A stretch of 64,000 nucleotides of DNA from Cryptomeria japonica (lineage: Eukaryota; Streptophyta; Pinopsida; Cupressales; Cupressaceae): positions 612,309,755 through 612,373,754 of the forward strand of contig NC_081409.1 of NCBI RefSeq assembly GCF_030272615.1, given 5' to 3'. A model generated the notes under the pieces. The model made no database searches. It was not told the DNA's origin and saw only the letters and a list, made by a program, of their open reading frames with translations. Position numbers and translations under genes: made by a program. This document shows, one piece after another, positions 1-10,576 of this stretch (position 1 is the first letter of the stretch; each line of letters opens with the position of its first letter).

Positions 1-1289
1 GGCTTCATTTTAATTGCAGGATTCTGAGGGTGAAGAACTTACTTGAATTCCGAGGGCTTCTCTTGTGAATCCAATTCCAAATTATCTAGTTCTGAGTCGC
101 TCTTTGCGAATTCTCTTAGGCACTGTCAGCAATGTCTCCTTCTTTGCCAATTTATTGAGCATTTATGGTGAACTTACGAGTTAATAATTCCAGTTAAGAA
201 ATGCTCACATAGGCATTCATTTTGAATTTATGGTGATGTGACTTCACTGAGATTTGTTTTGATCTTCACGGCAATAGGTAATCATTTGTCTAGCCGTGTT
301 TTGAATTTTCCATCGACGCTTATTTAACATTAAACCTATGCTGCATTTCGATGAAATCATATGTCTTGATGGATTTACCTTATGTTTCCCCGAAAAATCA
401 TATTCCATCGACATCATTCTTTACTTTGGTGAAATTGACATCATCGCCGGAACATCTATTGGTCTCATCAATATCCTCATTTTATCGAAGCCTTGCTTTA
501 AGTGTCTGTATCGATGCAATATTTTATCAGTTCATCGAAATCTTGCTTTCGATGAAAATCCTTTTATCGCTAAGTCTCTCCATTGTCTTATCAATGTTAG
601 AATTCCATCGAAATAGTTTTTTTTTATTATCTGGCCCTTGTACTTAGCGTTGATGAAATTTCCCCTTTCGGTGAAGGAAGAATACTCTACTTCGACTTCT
701 TATGTTTGGCCAATAACAAGTCATCAATGGAAATTTCTCGTGTTTCTTCGATCGATTATTCTTCGATGAGAAAGCTATTTTTGGTCAACATCTTTTGTGC
801 CTCTTCGATACCCTCCTTTCCTTGAAACAGCTTCGTCGATAAAGTATCCATTGGTTCCTTCAATATTACTCTTTTGGCCAAACTTCCTCCCTCGACAAGC
901 TGTTCACATGTCTCATCGATACCATAATTTCATCGATACCCTTTATTTTATCGGTGGGACCACTTCTGATTTCCTCAATGTATTTTTTGTCGATGGAACT
1001 AATGTTTTTAGTGAATCCCTTTGGAGATCCATTATGGCCAAGGTTTGTTCGATAAGTCACTTTATCGATAGGATATTGGTAGGTTTCTTCGATAGAATCA
1101 TTTCGGTCAGACTGGGCTTTTCGATGAAGGATGAACACCTATTACTGACAGCTTTAGTTTAGGCGATGACTTAGGGATTTTTGGTATCAGTGGGATTTTT
1201 AGGGTTTCTATCAAAATTATCAAGGACATATTTAGCCTTTTATTATTATTTTCAAAAAATCATCTTAGCTCCTTATAAAACCATGGATT
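1..1289. other. Unassigned region rich in TCGA sites
   Basis: I recognise no gene here; the short open frames lack any family motif. Roughly from 300 to 1130 the sequence carries many TCGA-centred words such as TTCGATGAAA, ATCGATAC and TTCGATCGA on both strands. This density is unusual in CpG-poor plant repeat DNA. It may be part of an unrecognised LTR or other repeat. No terminal repeats or tRNA-primer site were found. Confidence 0.4.
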
Positions 1290-1783
1290 TTTTAAATTTT
1301 TAAATCTAATGCTCAACAGATCCGATCCGACCGTGATATGAGCAGATAAAGAACAAAAGTAGGAATTAAACTAGTCATGAGAGATTAAAGCTCTATCAAG
1401 CCTGACCTGAATTAAGTCTTCGCCACTCCTTCTGTTGGTCCAAGTGTATTTAACCCCTTGCAAGTCCAGATCATGGAGAGCATGGTTAATAATGAACTCC
1501 ATCAAGTCCAATCTGTTGTCCAGATTAGTTTTTCTCCCTCCCTTCTTCTCATGTTCTCTTAGAGGGGTATTGAAATAACCCATGATAATCTAGCTATCTT
1601 CAGCAAACTTACTTCTGAGCGAGGATAGGTTCCTCTAGAAAACACTTCTACCTACTTTGGTGTTAGGGGCATACACATTAGTCAAGACCCATGAAGTACC
1701 ATCTTTCAAATACTTAAATCTAATACAAGCCATGTTGTTATCTTGAATCAACACCTCTCCCTTAACATTATTATTATTCCAAA
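1290..1783 (-). pseudogene. LINE (L1-type) AP endonuclease fragment, inverted
   Basis: The minus strand encodes the APE-type endonuclease of a plant non-LTR retrotransposon, the enzyme that nicks target DNA for reverse transcription. In order it reads VLTNVYAPNT, a GxFNTPL-type motif (here GYFNTPL), LDLMEFIINHALHDLDLQG, YTWTNRRSGEDLIQVRLDRALIS, then a sequence like the usual SSHIxxGSD end. The residue before FNT is Tyr where Asp is normal (GDFN), so the catalytic Asp appears lost. At least two stops interrupt it, one replacing the expected Trp after ALISHD. Nothing of the reverse transcriptase follows. It abuts an RNase H fragment in the opposite orientation at about 1785, which suggests a single rearranged insertion. 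The family call is firm; the left edge is approximate. Confidence 0.8.
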
Positions 1784-1786
1784 AAG

Positions 1787-2076
1787 TTATAATTGGAAGG
1801 TGACTCTAAAAAAATTATTAATTGCCTCCTAGGTAAACAGCAACCCTCATGGATGATTAAAAACATCATTGATTCCACCAAAGAGTTGCTTCAAGGGTTT
1901 AAAAAATGCCACATTCCCCATGTTTATAGTGAGGCCAATAGGTGTGTTAACTGGGCTGCCAATGAGGCAGTACGGAGTGAGCAAATTATAACCTAGAATT
2001 ATGAAGGGGAGCTCTCATGTGTGGCACATGATATCTTAACTTATGAAAGATTGCATGGTAAGCAAGGCCAGATTTG
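1787..2076 (+). pseudogene. LINE RNase H-like (RVT_3) domain fragment
   Basis: The open segment starting at LEGDSKKIINCLLGKQQ and running through IPHVYSEANRCVNWAANEAV matches the C-terminal RNase H-like domain of plant LINE polyproteins, which removes the RNA strand of the hybrid. EGDSK and the R(E/S)AN...DxAA-like segment are visible; the usual Asp of ADWAAN is Val-Asn here. A stop precedes the first Leu and another falls at about 1994-1996, with LINE-like residues continuing after it. No reverse transcriptase lies upstream; instead the inverted endonuclease fragment abuts. It lies in the same orientation as the ORF at 2130-3992 and the LINE-like 3' tail at about 4186. Confidence 0.72.
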
Positions 2077-2129
2077 AAATCATTTCCCGAGGTGTTAGGA
2101 GAGGTCAAGGCAGCAGGAGCTAGTTTTGT

Positions 2130-3992
2130 ATGCAGTTAAGAAGGAGGTACAGTAATTATTGCAGGATCACCTCGCATGCTTTATGGGTGTTTTTCTCCCT
2201 CTCAAGCAAAATTATTAGAAACTCCCACAGAATTCTGGTGGTTTCTCATAGAAAGTTTATTGCGAAGAAAGGTATTTGTTGGAAATTACAGACGATAGAT
2301 ATCAATAACATTATGGGTGGAAAATGCAAGAGAATGGAGGCTACCACCATTGATAAATGGAGGAACCTTCTGCAGGTCTGGGTAGTACTTCAAGCTGCCA
2401 AGATGACTAATTTCATAGAATGCATGAAAGAGAAACAGCCTGAAATTATGAGAATCTTCAAGAAGGGTTGGAATAAAGGCACATTAACCATAGGCAACAG
2501 GAAGTTCAATGTGACTAAAAATATGATCATTGAGGCAACGGGTCTTCTAATGGACAACATCAAGTTCTATAGGGACAGAAAGATTTCAGATGCTTCCATG
2601 AAGAAATTTTTGAAGGATGAGGAGGAGAAAGCTAGACTGGTGAACAACAACCATACCTACTTCTTGCTAAAGGTAATTAAGTTAATTTGGCAAAGGGTTT
2701 TTCTTTCTATAATGGAATTTATCACTCTCAATGGTAGATATACTAGGGTTTACAGCTACCATTTTGTCTTACTAAATCACTTTCGGTATAAAGATAAAAA
2801 AACTATTCCATATTATCTTTTCTGCGCCCTTAATGTTGGGATCAAGGATGCAATATCCAACCCCAATATCAACCCAGCAATGAATGAAGGTTTCATGGTG
2901 ATTTTGTATAATTACATCAAGAACACTACCATCCATCTAAATATAGCTGAGGTCTCTGAGTTGAAAGAGGATCTTGATGACTCTGATGATGAGGAAGGCA
3001 AAGGCTATGACACAAAAACTGAGATAGAGGATGACCCCCAAATTCCTAGGTCGAGCAGGAAAAAAAGAAAAATAGAGCATGAGAAACGGAATAAAGGGTA
3101 GGCCAAAAAGAATCAAAGAGGGGAGGATGAGGATAGCTGGTATGATGAGGATAACGAGACTGATAACAAAATGGATACTGAAAGAAAGGAGGTCCAAACC
3201 CTCGTGAGCCAGAAGCATAAAAGGAAGACTCCTTAAACTCAAGATGTGGGAACCAAGAATCGGTCACCTCTCATGACTAAATCTAAGTATAAGGGCCTGA
3301 TGGGGGAGGATACAGCCATGAAAGAAGCTCAGAGCTCTGATGTCAGGGAGGTGGGACTTGAAGTGAACCTTGAGACTGTTGGTGACAAGACCCAGGAAGA
3401 GCATCACCTGGATATTGATCTTTGTATCAATAATGGCATGGATAGCTTCAAAAAGGTGCTCCTCTAGATGCAAAAGGAAATTACTAGCATTAAAACCAAG
3501 CAAGCCCAGGAAGTAGGAAAAATTGAGACTTTAGAAGCTTTACGTTCGGGTAAATTCAATTCCCTCTCGGATTGTCTCAGCGAGCTTACCAAATCTATTA
3601 GTAATGCAGAGGAGATCATAAATGCTACTCAAAATAGCTTTCTTAGTCTGGAGAACAGAGCTGGGGCCACTGAAAAAAGACTTGATGGAGTTGATAACAT
3701 GCTCAAAAATATTGGTAAGCAAAGTCATAAGATTATTAAGGCTGCCTCAGCTAGTATGAAGGCTCTTATCAGTAAGCTTGAGAATGATCATGGGGATAAG
3801 GATTTGGCAGGCATCATTAAAGTGAAGGAAGATACCCAAGATGATAAGGAGACTGGGCATGGGAGAAGAACACGGGTGAGCACCAGAAAGATGCAAAGCC
3901 ATAGCAAGAAAATTGAGGAAATCAAGCGAGTGGCTGATAATATGGAATAGCTGGAGCTGGAAGCTGCTGAAATGCTTCAGAACTTAACCTAA
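2130..3992 (+). pseudogene. Unknown retroelement-associated protein with C-terminal coiled coil, broken
   Basis: One reading frame of about 620 codons is interrupted by internal stops at about 3099 (TAG), 3234 (TAA), 3465 (TAG) and 3948 (TAG). The native start may be the ATG at 2130 or the MGGKCKRMEATT start near 2311. The first ~250 residues look globular (FKKGWNKGTLTIGNRKF, then an IEATGLLMDNIKF segment, then FLSIMEFITLNGRYTR). They are followed by an acidic stretch (ELKEDLDDSDDEEGKGYD), a basic KKRKIEHEKR stretch, and a predicted heptad-rich helix at 3468-3950. I do not recognise the family with confidence. Its layout resembles the ORF in element G (50824-47296), and both recall plant transposon-associated proteins of unknown function. 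It lies between LINE RNase H and a LINE-like 3' tail, so it may have been carried by that LINE. Confidence 0.55.
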
Positions 3993-4186
3993 ATTTGGGC
4001 TCTTTCTGTCGGTCCTTTTGGTTTTTGATTAGTTGTCTCTAGTTTGTTGGCGTTTTGCTCATCAGCTGTCTTTTTCTTTGGTGTTGTCTTTTGTGTTTTA
4101 TTTCTCTTTAATGTATATCTTTTGATCTTTTGGTTGTAATGGGTTTCAAGGGCCCATCAAAACCTGTTTTCCCTTATTCAAAAATT
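3993..4186 (+). other. Probable LINE 3' untranslated tail
   Basis: A T- and G-rich stretch leads to GGGTTTCAAGGGCCCATC, CCTGTTTTCCC and then an A-rich end at about 4180. Plant LINE 3' ends often have this layout. The next bases (aaatcaataat...aaaggcatatt) are homologous to the A' LTR near 16950, so the LINE 3' junction with the A' 3' LTR lies at about 4186. I did not find a convincing left target duplication. Confidence 0.5.
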
Positions 4187-4917
4187 AAATCAATAATGAT
4201 AAAGGCATATTAATTTAATTCAAATACACCAACATGAAATAACACTATTCACTCAAACTAACTTTTCTAACTAACTAGAAGCATGCAAAATGAGAAATAA
4301 CCACACGACGACTCACAAAACAAAAATGTTAAAGAACCAAGACTCGCATACCGATCGAATGGGAATTGACGTTAGACTGACGCCACTCACATGAGTGTAA
4401 CCGGGGCTCAATTTTAGGGTCTACCAACTATCTCCTCCACTCCCATCGGACAAATAAGGTACGCTCAAACCTATGAAACCAGGTGGAGTCAATACCCCGT
4501 ACCTACTCGGTACTTGTACCTACAATGTCCTGCATCAATGAACCACACGTGCATATAGACATATATAAAAGACACAGCATGCACAGTGATGAAGGAGAAT
4601 CATGACATTCCCTGTCTCACCAAAGTGAGTAAAGGAAAATCATCCCCTCACACCCCATACACTTACAAACATGTAAGATGTATATAACACATTGCAAATA
4701 TAAAATAAATGTGTCAGTCCATGTCAGTAATCCAATAAAAATCACATTTAACATCCATAAGGAAATACTGCATGAAAAACATACATTGAAAATCAAATTA
4801 AAGCATATCACCATACTGCATAATGTCTAAGTAAAATATCACAATAATGTATCCACTGAAAAATTCAACTGAAGTCAAACATGAGTCTAAAAGTCTAATC
4901 GAGAAAGGGGTACTACA
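4187..4917 (-). repeat. A' 3' LTR, truncated
   Basis: This is a direct repeat of 16958-17686, with the same order and only scattered differences. On the minus strand it begins TGTAGTACCCC immediately after the polypurine tract and continues for about 730 bp before homology stops at the LINE-like 3' tail. The remaining ~3 kb expected of the LTR is not seen to the left within the window. Confidence 0.88.
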
Positions 4918-4932
4918 TTCTCCCCCTCAAAA
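4918..4932 (-). other. Polypurine tract of A'
   Basis: On the minus strand the sequence reads TTTTGAGGGGGAGAA directly before the LTR start TGTAGTACC. This is the plus-strand DNA primer position of LTR retrotransposons. Confidence 0.85.
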
Positions 4933-4937
4933 CTAGG

Positions 4938-6474
4938 CTTACTCCTAAAAGCCTAAAATAGATAAGAAAAAAGCTCTCTCATCTTCACTGCATCCTCCCA
5001 TGTCACTGAGGTCTCATCATTTGGGTCCCATATGACCCTTACCTGTTCAATGGTATGACCCCTAAGGTTCAAATCCCGACGTTGTATAATGTGCATGGGC
5101 TCCATGGAAATTTGTCCATCCTCGACCTTAAAAGCATTCCAATCAAGAACATGGGTCACATCAGGATGATAAGGTCTAAGAACAGAAACATGAAAAACAT
5201 CATGGATATAGGATAGGCTTGATGGCAAGGCAAGATGGTAGGCAACAGGTCCTATCCTCTCAAGGATCTCAAAAGAACCAACAAAATGAGGTGCCAACTT
5301 AGAATCCTTTCCATAACGGATCGGACTCTTTCGCGAATGCACTCTCAAGAACACATGGTCGCCAACAAAAAACTGATGATCCACCCTATGAGCATCGACA
5401 TACTTCTTTTACTTATCCTAAGCAGCTACCAAATGCCCATGAATCTCCTCAACCTGTTGCTCCATCTCTTGAAGCATATCCGGTCCTAAACACACCCTAT
5501 CCTCTAACCGATCCCAACTCAAAGGAGTACAGAAAGGATGACCATACAATGCCTAGAAGGGAGACGTGCCTATGGAGCTATGATATCCATTGTTATAAGA
5601 AAACTCCACAAGGCATAAATATTCCTCCTAGCGCGACTGCTGGTCCATAACATACATGCGAAGCATGTCCTCTAAGACCTGATTCACATGCTCAGTCTGA
5701 CCGTCGGTCTTTGGGTGATAAGCTGAACTGAAGTTCAAATAGGTCCCCAAAGCATGCTGAAGTCAAGTCCACAATGCTGAAGTAAAGACAGGATCTCTAT
5801 TGAAAATGATCTACCTAGGAATCCCATGAAACCTCACCACATCCTCCAGGAAAACTCGTGCCACTATTGTTGTTGTATAAGAAGATCGAATAGGAACAAA
5901 ATGAGCAAATTTGGTCAATCTATTAATAATGACCATGATGGCATCATGACGATGCAAAGAAATAGGCAAACCCACTATGAAAACCATGAAAATGATATTC
6001 CATTTCCAATCCGGTACCAAATTAGGCTGTAAAAGTCCTGCAGAGTGTTGATGCTCTACCTTTACCTACTGAAATTCTCAACATTTCATACCAGCCCAAT
6101 GAAATATTTGTCTACTATTTGTATGCATCTTCTTGACACTGAGGTTTACTGAATAAGGTGCAGGATGGGCCTCAGTCATGATCAAAATGCAAAGTCCATC
6201 CAAAGGAGGTATGTAGATCCGTCCAAGATGATGAAGAAGACCATCTGCCTCAAGGTTATATCCAAAATATCTACCCTCTAATGGTCTTCCAGTCTCAGTC
6301 ACGGCTCTAACATCCTGATACCAGGTGTCCTAAGGAACAATCCCAAGAATTATCTCTCTCAAGTCCACCCCAAGGGACAATGTTGCAAGCTCATGTCACC
6401 TACAACTCAAAGCATCTTCCACTACATTCTCTTTCCCTTGAATATATCGAACTTCAAAATCATACTCACAGAGG
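4938..6474 (-). pseudogene. A' pol, 3' part: end of RNase H, integrase and chromodomain
   Basis: Reading from 6474 downward: the end of RNase H (CEYDFEVRYIQGKENVVEDALS), the integrase N-terminal segment (GLLHHLGRIYIPP, then a zinc-finger region near FHWAGMKC), the core (AIMVIINRLTKFAHFVPIRS, then a D in FNRDPVFTS, then [19 protein letters not shown] supplying the catalytic Glu), and the C-terminal domain (FFVGDHVFLRV, KLAPHFVGSFEILERIGPVAY, IHDVFHVSVLRPY). The last segment, IIQRRDLNLRGHTIEQVRV then IWDPNDETSVTWEDAVKMRE, matches the chromodomain-like tail of chromovirus integrases, thought to steer integration to marked chromatin. Several TAG stops and one TAA (about 5405-5410) interrupt it. 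The frame is clean from 5384 to 4953. Confidence 0.88.
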
Positions 6475-9109
6475 AATTCATTATTGGATTTGCAGTACTT
6501 TACTATGATGATAGAAATAGAATGCATGTTTTATGTATGGAGTAAAATTATCAGAATTGTGATAATTGCTTATGTGGATTTATTTGGATATAAGATGTAT
6601 TTATTTGTGTAAGTGTATATTGTATGCAGAGTGTTTGATGTGTATTCTTATTCATGTGTTTTATATTATATGAGGTTATTCAAAATTACTAATGTGAAAT
6701 TGAGTTGCACAGGAAAAGTTATCCATGTGACCATGGAAATATTATGGAGAACCAAACCTAGACCTATGTATGCTTGTAAAACCAGGGGTTGTCTATCTGG
6801 AGAGACAACACCCCGTTTGTGTCGTATTTTATTTGTAATAGTAAATGATGCATGTGTGTTAAATGTTATTTATTTGATTTATTTAAATCCAACAAGAGAA
6901 AAAATTTCTTGTGTAAATTTGTAAAAGTATTTTTATTGTGTCACTTGACACATGTGTGATTTATGTTTTGATTTTTGAATTGTCTCTTGGAGGGAGTTGT
7001 TTAACCATAGCTTTTTCTATTAATTTAATGTGATTCCATAATTGACTTGGGAAGAGAATCTTAGGGGAGGTCAACTTAGGTTTGACCAAAAATTAACTTC
7101 ATAGGGGTTTAAAAAGGGTTAAATGGACTCCTAGGGGTAGTTTATTAGGGTTTCCTAAAGCCCATAAGGTATACCTAAGGGTTAGGAGTAATTTTAGGCA
7201 TGTTTCTACTCTCATGTGACCATTTAGACACCCTAAAAAGTGACTTTTCTAAGTTGTGCGAAAATTGAAATTAGAAGGCTTGAACTAAGTTGTTAACCTT
7301 CCTATTTGAATGAGAGTTCCCTTTCCCATTTTACCTTACCTTCCTTTTCAATTTTAGAAACTTGTGAGAACTCTCACTAGGGTCTTCTTAAGCAAGAATG
7401 AGATATTTTGGGGGTAATCACCCACTCTTCATTTTTGGAGACAAGGAAATTTGAAAGGAAAAAGTTAGTTTTTGAATTAAGAATTTGGTAAGTGTAGAAA
7501 GGAAAGACTTGTGGAATTGGGCTGCTCATCCTCAACAAAACTAGCATACCCTTGGGCAGTTGAAGGTTGGTTGCACCTTTCTTGTAATGTATTCTTATTG
7601 CATGTTGTATTGAAGAAATGCTTGTGTAAAAGGCTAGTTTTTCTTGCATGTACTCCTTGGAAATTTATTTGGTGTTTTGTGCTTATGCATTTTATGTGTT
7701 TTGGGAGTAATCAAGGCCTCCTACTCTTGGGAGAGAGGATGGTCTTGTGGGTGGTAGAAGTGAAAGCCCTCGAGTGAGAGGCTCTCATTATGAGAGTGAT
7801 CACAAGGGATTTTATGTGACCCTTGCTGCATGGCTTGTTTATGCATTGGGGGTCATAAGGAGGGAAATAAGGCATGAATACCTTGGGGGGCATAAGGAAT
7901 GTGGGGTTGTTATACTTGATGTATTTGGTTTGCCATGAGGTGGCTATATGTTTTACCATACTTGTAATCTCCTCGGGGTACTTGGTCCACTACCACCCTT
8001 GAAAAGACATCACAATGTGTGATGTAGTGTAGCCTTGGCTGGGAATGTGATTGTGGTTGTTTTCCCATGTTTATTTGTGTTTGCATGTGTGTTACCTATC
8101 TAGGGCTTGGTTCTCCAAGCTCAAGGGTGGCTACCAGTTAGCCTAGGCTGGGAGGTGAGCTCTCCATGGTCACAGCCTTTGATTTATTTGCAGGTTGTTA
8201 GAAGAAAATAATAGGACATGTAGATGTGGCTGGAGTTACTTGTTGCAGAAAAATATTTGGAAATGTCTTTATTATTTTTCCTCATTTATTAGAAATGAGA
8301 GACCTATTTGTAAAGTGACAAGAGTATCTTGGAGATAAGTTTTAAAGTTTTGTAATAGTCATTTAAGTTATATTGCAAAAAAGAAAATGATTATTTCTGA
8401 TTTTAGTTCCTAAAGTTTTGAAATAAATATTTGTGGTGTATAGGATGTGATGAAAAGAAAGAAATGTATTCATTCCCTTTTTGCATTTAAAATCAAAAAT
8501 ATTAGAATAGAAATGAATTAGATTGCATGCATGTAGTAGGCTGAAAATAAAAGCATTTAGATCTACACATGGAAATGTAAAAGTTATCTTATTTAAATCT
8601 GTGTCTTTATTTTATTTGCGATTTTATATTATTTGCAGAAAATAAAATCAAAGATTTTATAGCCATCTCTAAGGTTTTAAATTAATAGATTATAGATTTA
8701 TCTAGTTGCCGTTATTTTTTTTATTAAAATTTGTCATGTAAATAGTTGTTGTAGAATTATCAAACTCTGTTATTTGTTTATTTCAGAAATAAATTCTATA
8801 GTTAATCAGATTTAATGGAAACAAATAAATTCTAAAGATGTTGTTCTAAGTATATCTAATGCTATAAATTTCTTTATTTTTTTTACATAAAGAAAATCTA
8901 TATTTAGTTAGCCTAATTATTTCCTTTAGCAACTAGGAAATTAATGAAAGGAAATAAATTAAAAGAAATAGTATATCTCTGATTTATGATAATTTATATA
9001 CATAAAAAAAAAGAGGTTGACCTAGATTTATTATGCAACAAAATAAATTTATGCGAATAAATTTATATACATATAAATATATGTTTATTGTTTTCATCCT
9101 TAAAATATA

Positions 9110-9144
<35 letters not shown>

Positions 9145-9296
9145 ATATTATTATATTATTATATTATTATATTATTATATTATTATATTTAAAACTTACA
9201 AAAAAAATTTAATTAAACGAAATTTTAAAAAAAAATTAAAACTTAAATTTTTGGGGAACTCGCCCCCCCCCCCCCCCCCCGCACCGTGGGCGGCAA

Positions 9297-9430
9297 CCCT
9301 CCAGCAGTGGCCACAGCCGCTACTGTGGGCCGCAACCCACAGTGGGGAAGGCTTCGGCCCCCCTCTATGGGTGGCACCCCATAGCAGTGACACTACTGGG
9401 CTACGGGCCGCGTCCCACAGCGGCGGCCAA
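9297..9430. repeat. GC-rich palindromic block in LTR B'
   Basis: Imperfect hairpin units lie in an otherwise AT-rich LTR: ACTGTGGG...CCCACAGT at 9322-9343, CTATGGG...CCCATAG at 9365-9384, and a weaker third unit near 9392-9422. The position corresponds to the hairpin array of the B LTR (30249-30455). Confidence 0.7.
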
Positions 9431-9616
9431 GGCCGCCACTATGGGTCGACACCCGCAGGCTCGACAGTAGCCGCCCTGCGGAGAGCCCCCACTGTTTTCC
9501 TCCGTCATGACCTGCAACATGAAACCCTCTGCCGCCTGTTGCCATGGCCGCCGCCCGACCCTAGTTGGCCCTGTGCGGAAAAAAAAAGAAGGAATAAAGA
9601 AAAAAAAAAGAATAGA

Positions 9617-9641
9617 ACCCTAGCCCAGTTAGGGCTAGGGT
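9617..9641. repeat. Telo-box hairpin ACCCTAGCCC/GGGCTAGGGT
   Basis: Perfect 10-bp arms at 9617-9626 and 9632-9641 flank loop AGTTA. The same arms with a different loop (GGGTA) occur at 30571-30595 in the B 5' LTR and about 43623-43647 in its 3' LTR. The arm includes the ACCCTA core of plant telo-boxes. Confidence 0.7.
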
Positions 9642-10576
9642 AAAATGTGGTTAATGGAAATAAAATAAAATAAGGAGAAACTTATTTTATATTATAAATA
9701 AAGGTTAGGGTTTGCATGGGTAAAACCCTATGGATTTAATATATATATATATATATATGAAAATATATATATATAGTTGTATATATATATATATATATAA
9801 TTATATATATATTTATATAGGTGGAGATGTTTCAAATTAAATATTAATGAAGTTAATATTTAATTTTAAAATTTAAATAGATTGAGATGTGCATGAATTA
9901 AATATTAATGAAATTAACATTTAATTTTAAAATTTAAATAGATTGAGATGTTTATGAATTAAATATTAATGAAGTTAATATTTGTTTTAAATTTTAATAG
10001 ATTGAGATATTTTTGAATTAAAAATCTGTGAAATAATATTTAATTTTAATTAAATAAATTTAGATCTTTGAAATTAAACAATTAGGGAATTTAATTCTAA
10101 GTGTAAATTATTGGACTAGAGGGTTTAATTTTTAGCTCTCCTAGACGTAGGTGCATGTGATTAAACTTGATAGGAAAATATTCATTTTCGAATATAATTG
10201 ACCCTTTAGTTGTTTTAGTTTATTCTACTATATAATTATTGTTAAGTAAAATAAAGACACTTATAAAACTAAGTGCTAGGACTGGTTTAATTAGATCCTA
10301 AGAACAATGAATGGATATTGGAGATTAATCTTTTTCTACGTTATTTAATTGATTTAGTTATTGATTAAGAGTGATGCGACAATAAAGCTATTCCATTAGA
10401 ATCCACCATATAATTTTAATTAATTTGATTACTTGAGCTAGTAGATAAAGTTAACTCTAAAAAATAGTTAAGACAAAGCATGTTATAGCATTTTTATTTG
10501 CCAAACTTAAATGTTTTAAGTTGTGATTTTAAAAAAAATTATTATCCCGTTCGTGCCCCAAAGTTTGGGCATGACA

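Larger units (their letters stand above)
6480..10576 (+). repeat. Solo LTR B' (related to the LTR of element B), lacking its first ~210 bp
   Basis: The insertion splits the A' RNase H codons and is flanked by AATTC at 6475-6479 and 10577-10581. Its right end (TTTGGGCATGACA) equals the end of the B LTR. Internal blocks match B at several points, for example the GTGACCATGGAAA segment and the GAGAGACAACACCCCGTTTGTGT segment near 6780-6830. The left end starts at a point equivalent to about base 213 of the B LTR and does not begin with TG. It holds AT microsatellites (9115-9140, 9740-9800), a run of about 17 C at 9264-9281, a GC-rich palindromic block (9297-9430) and a telo-box hairpin (9617-9641). 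No coding region is evident. Confidence 0.82.

Noticed and set aside
9251-9643. 130-aa Pro/Ala-rich ORF
   Set aside because: It starts in a poly-C run and reads through GC-rich palindromes; the equivalent B LTR region does not keep the frame.
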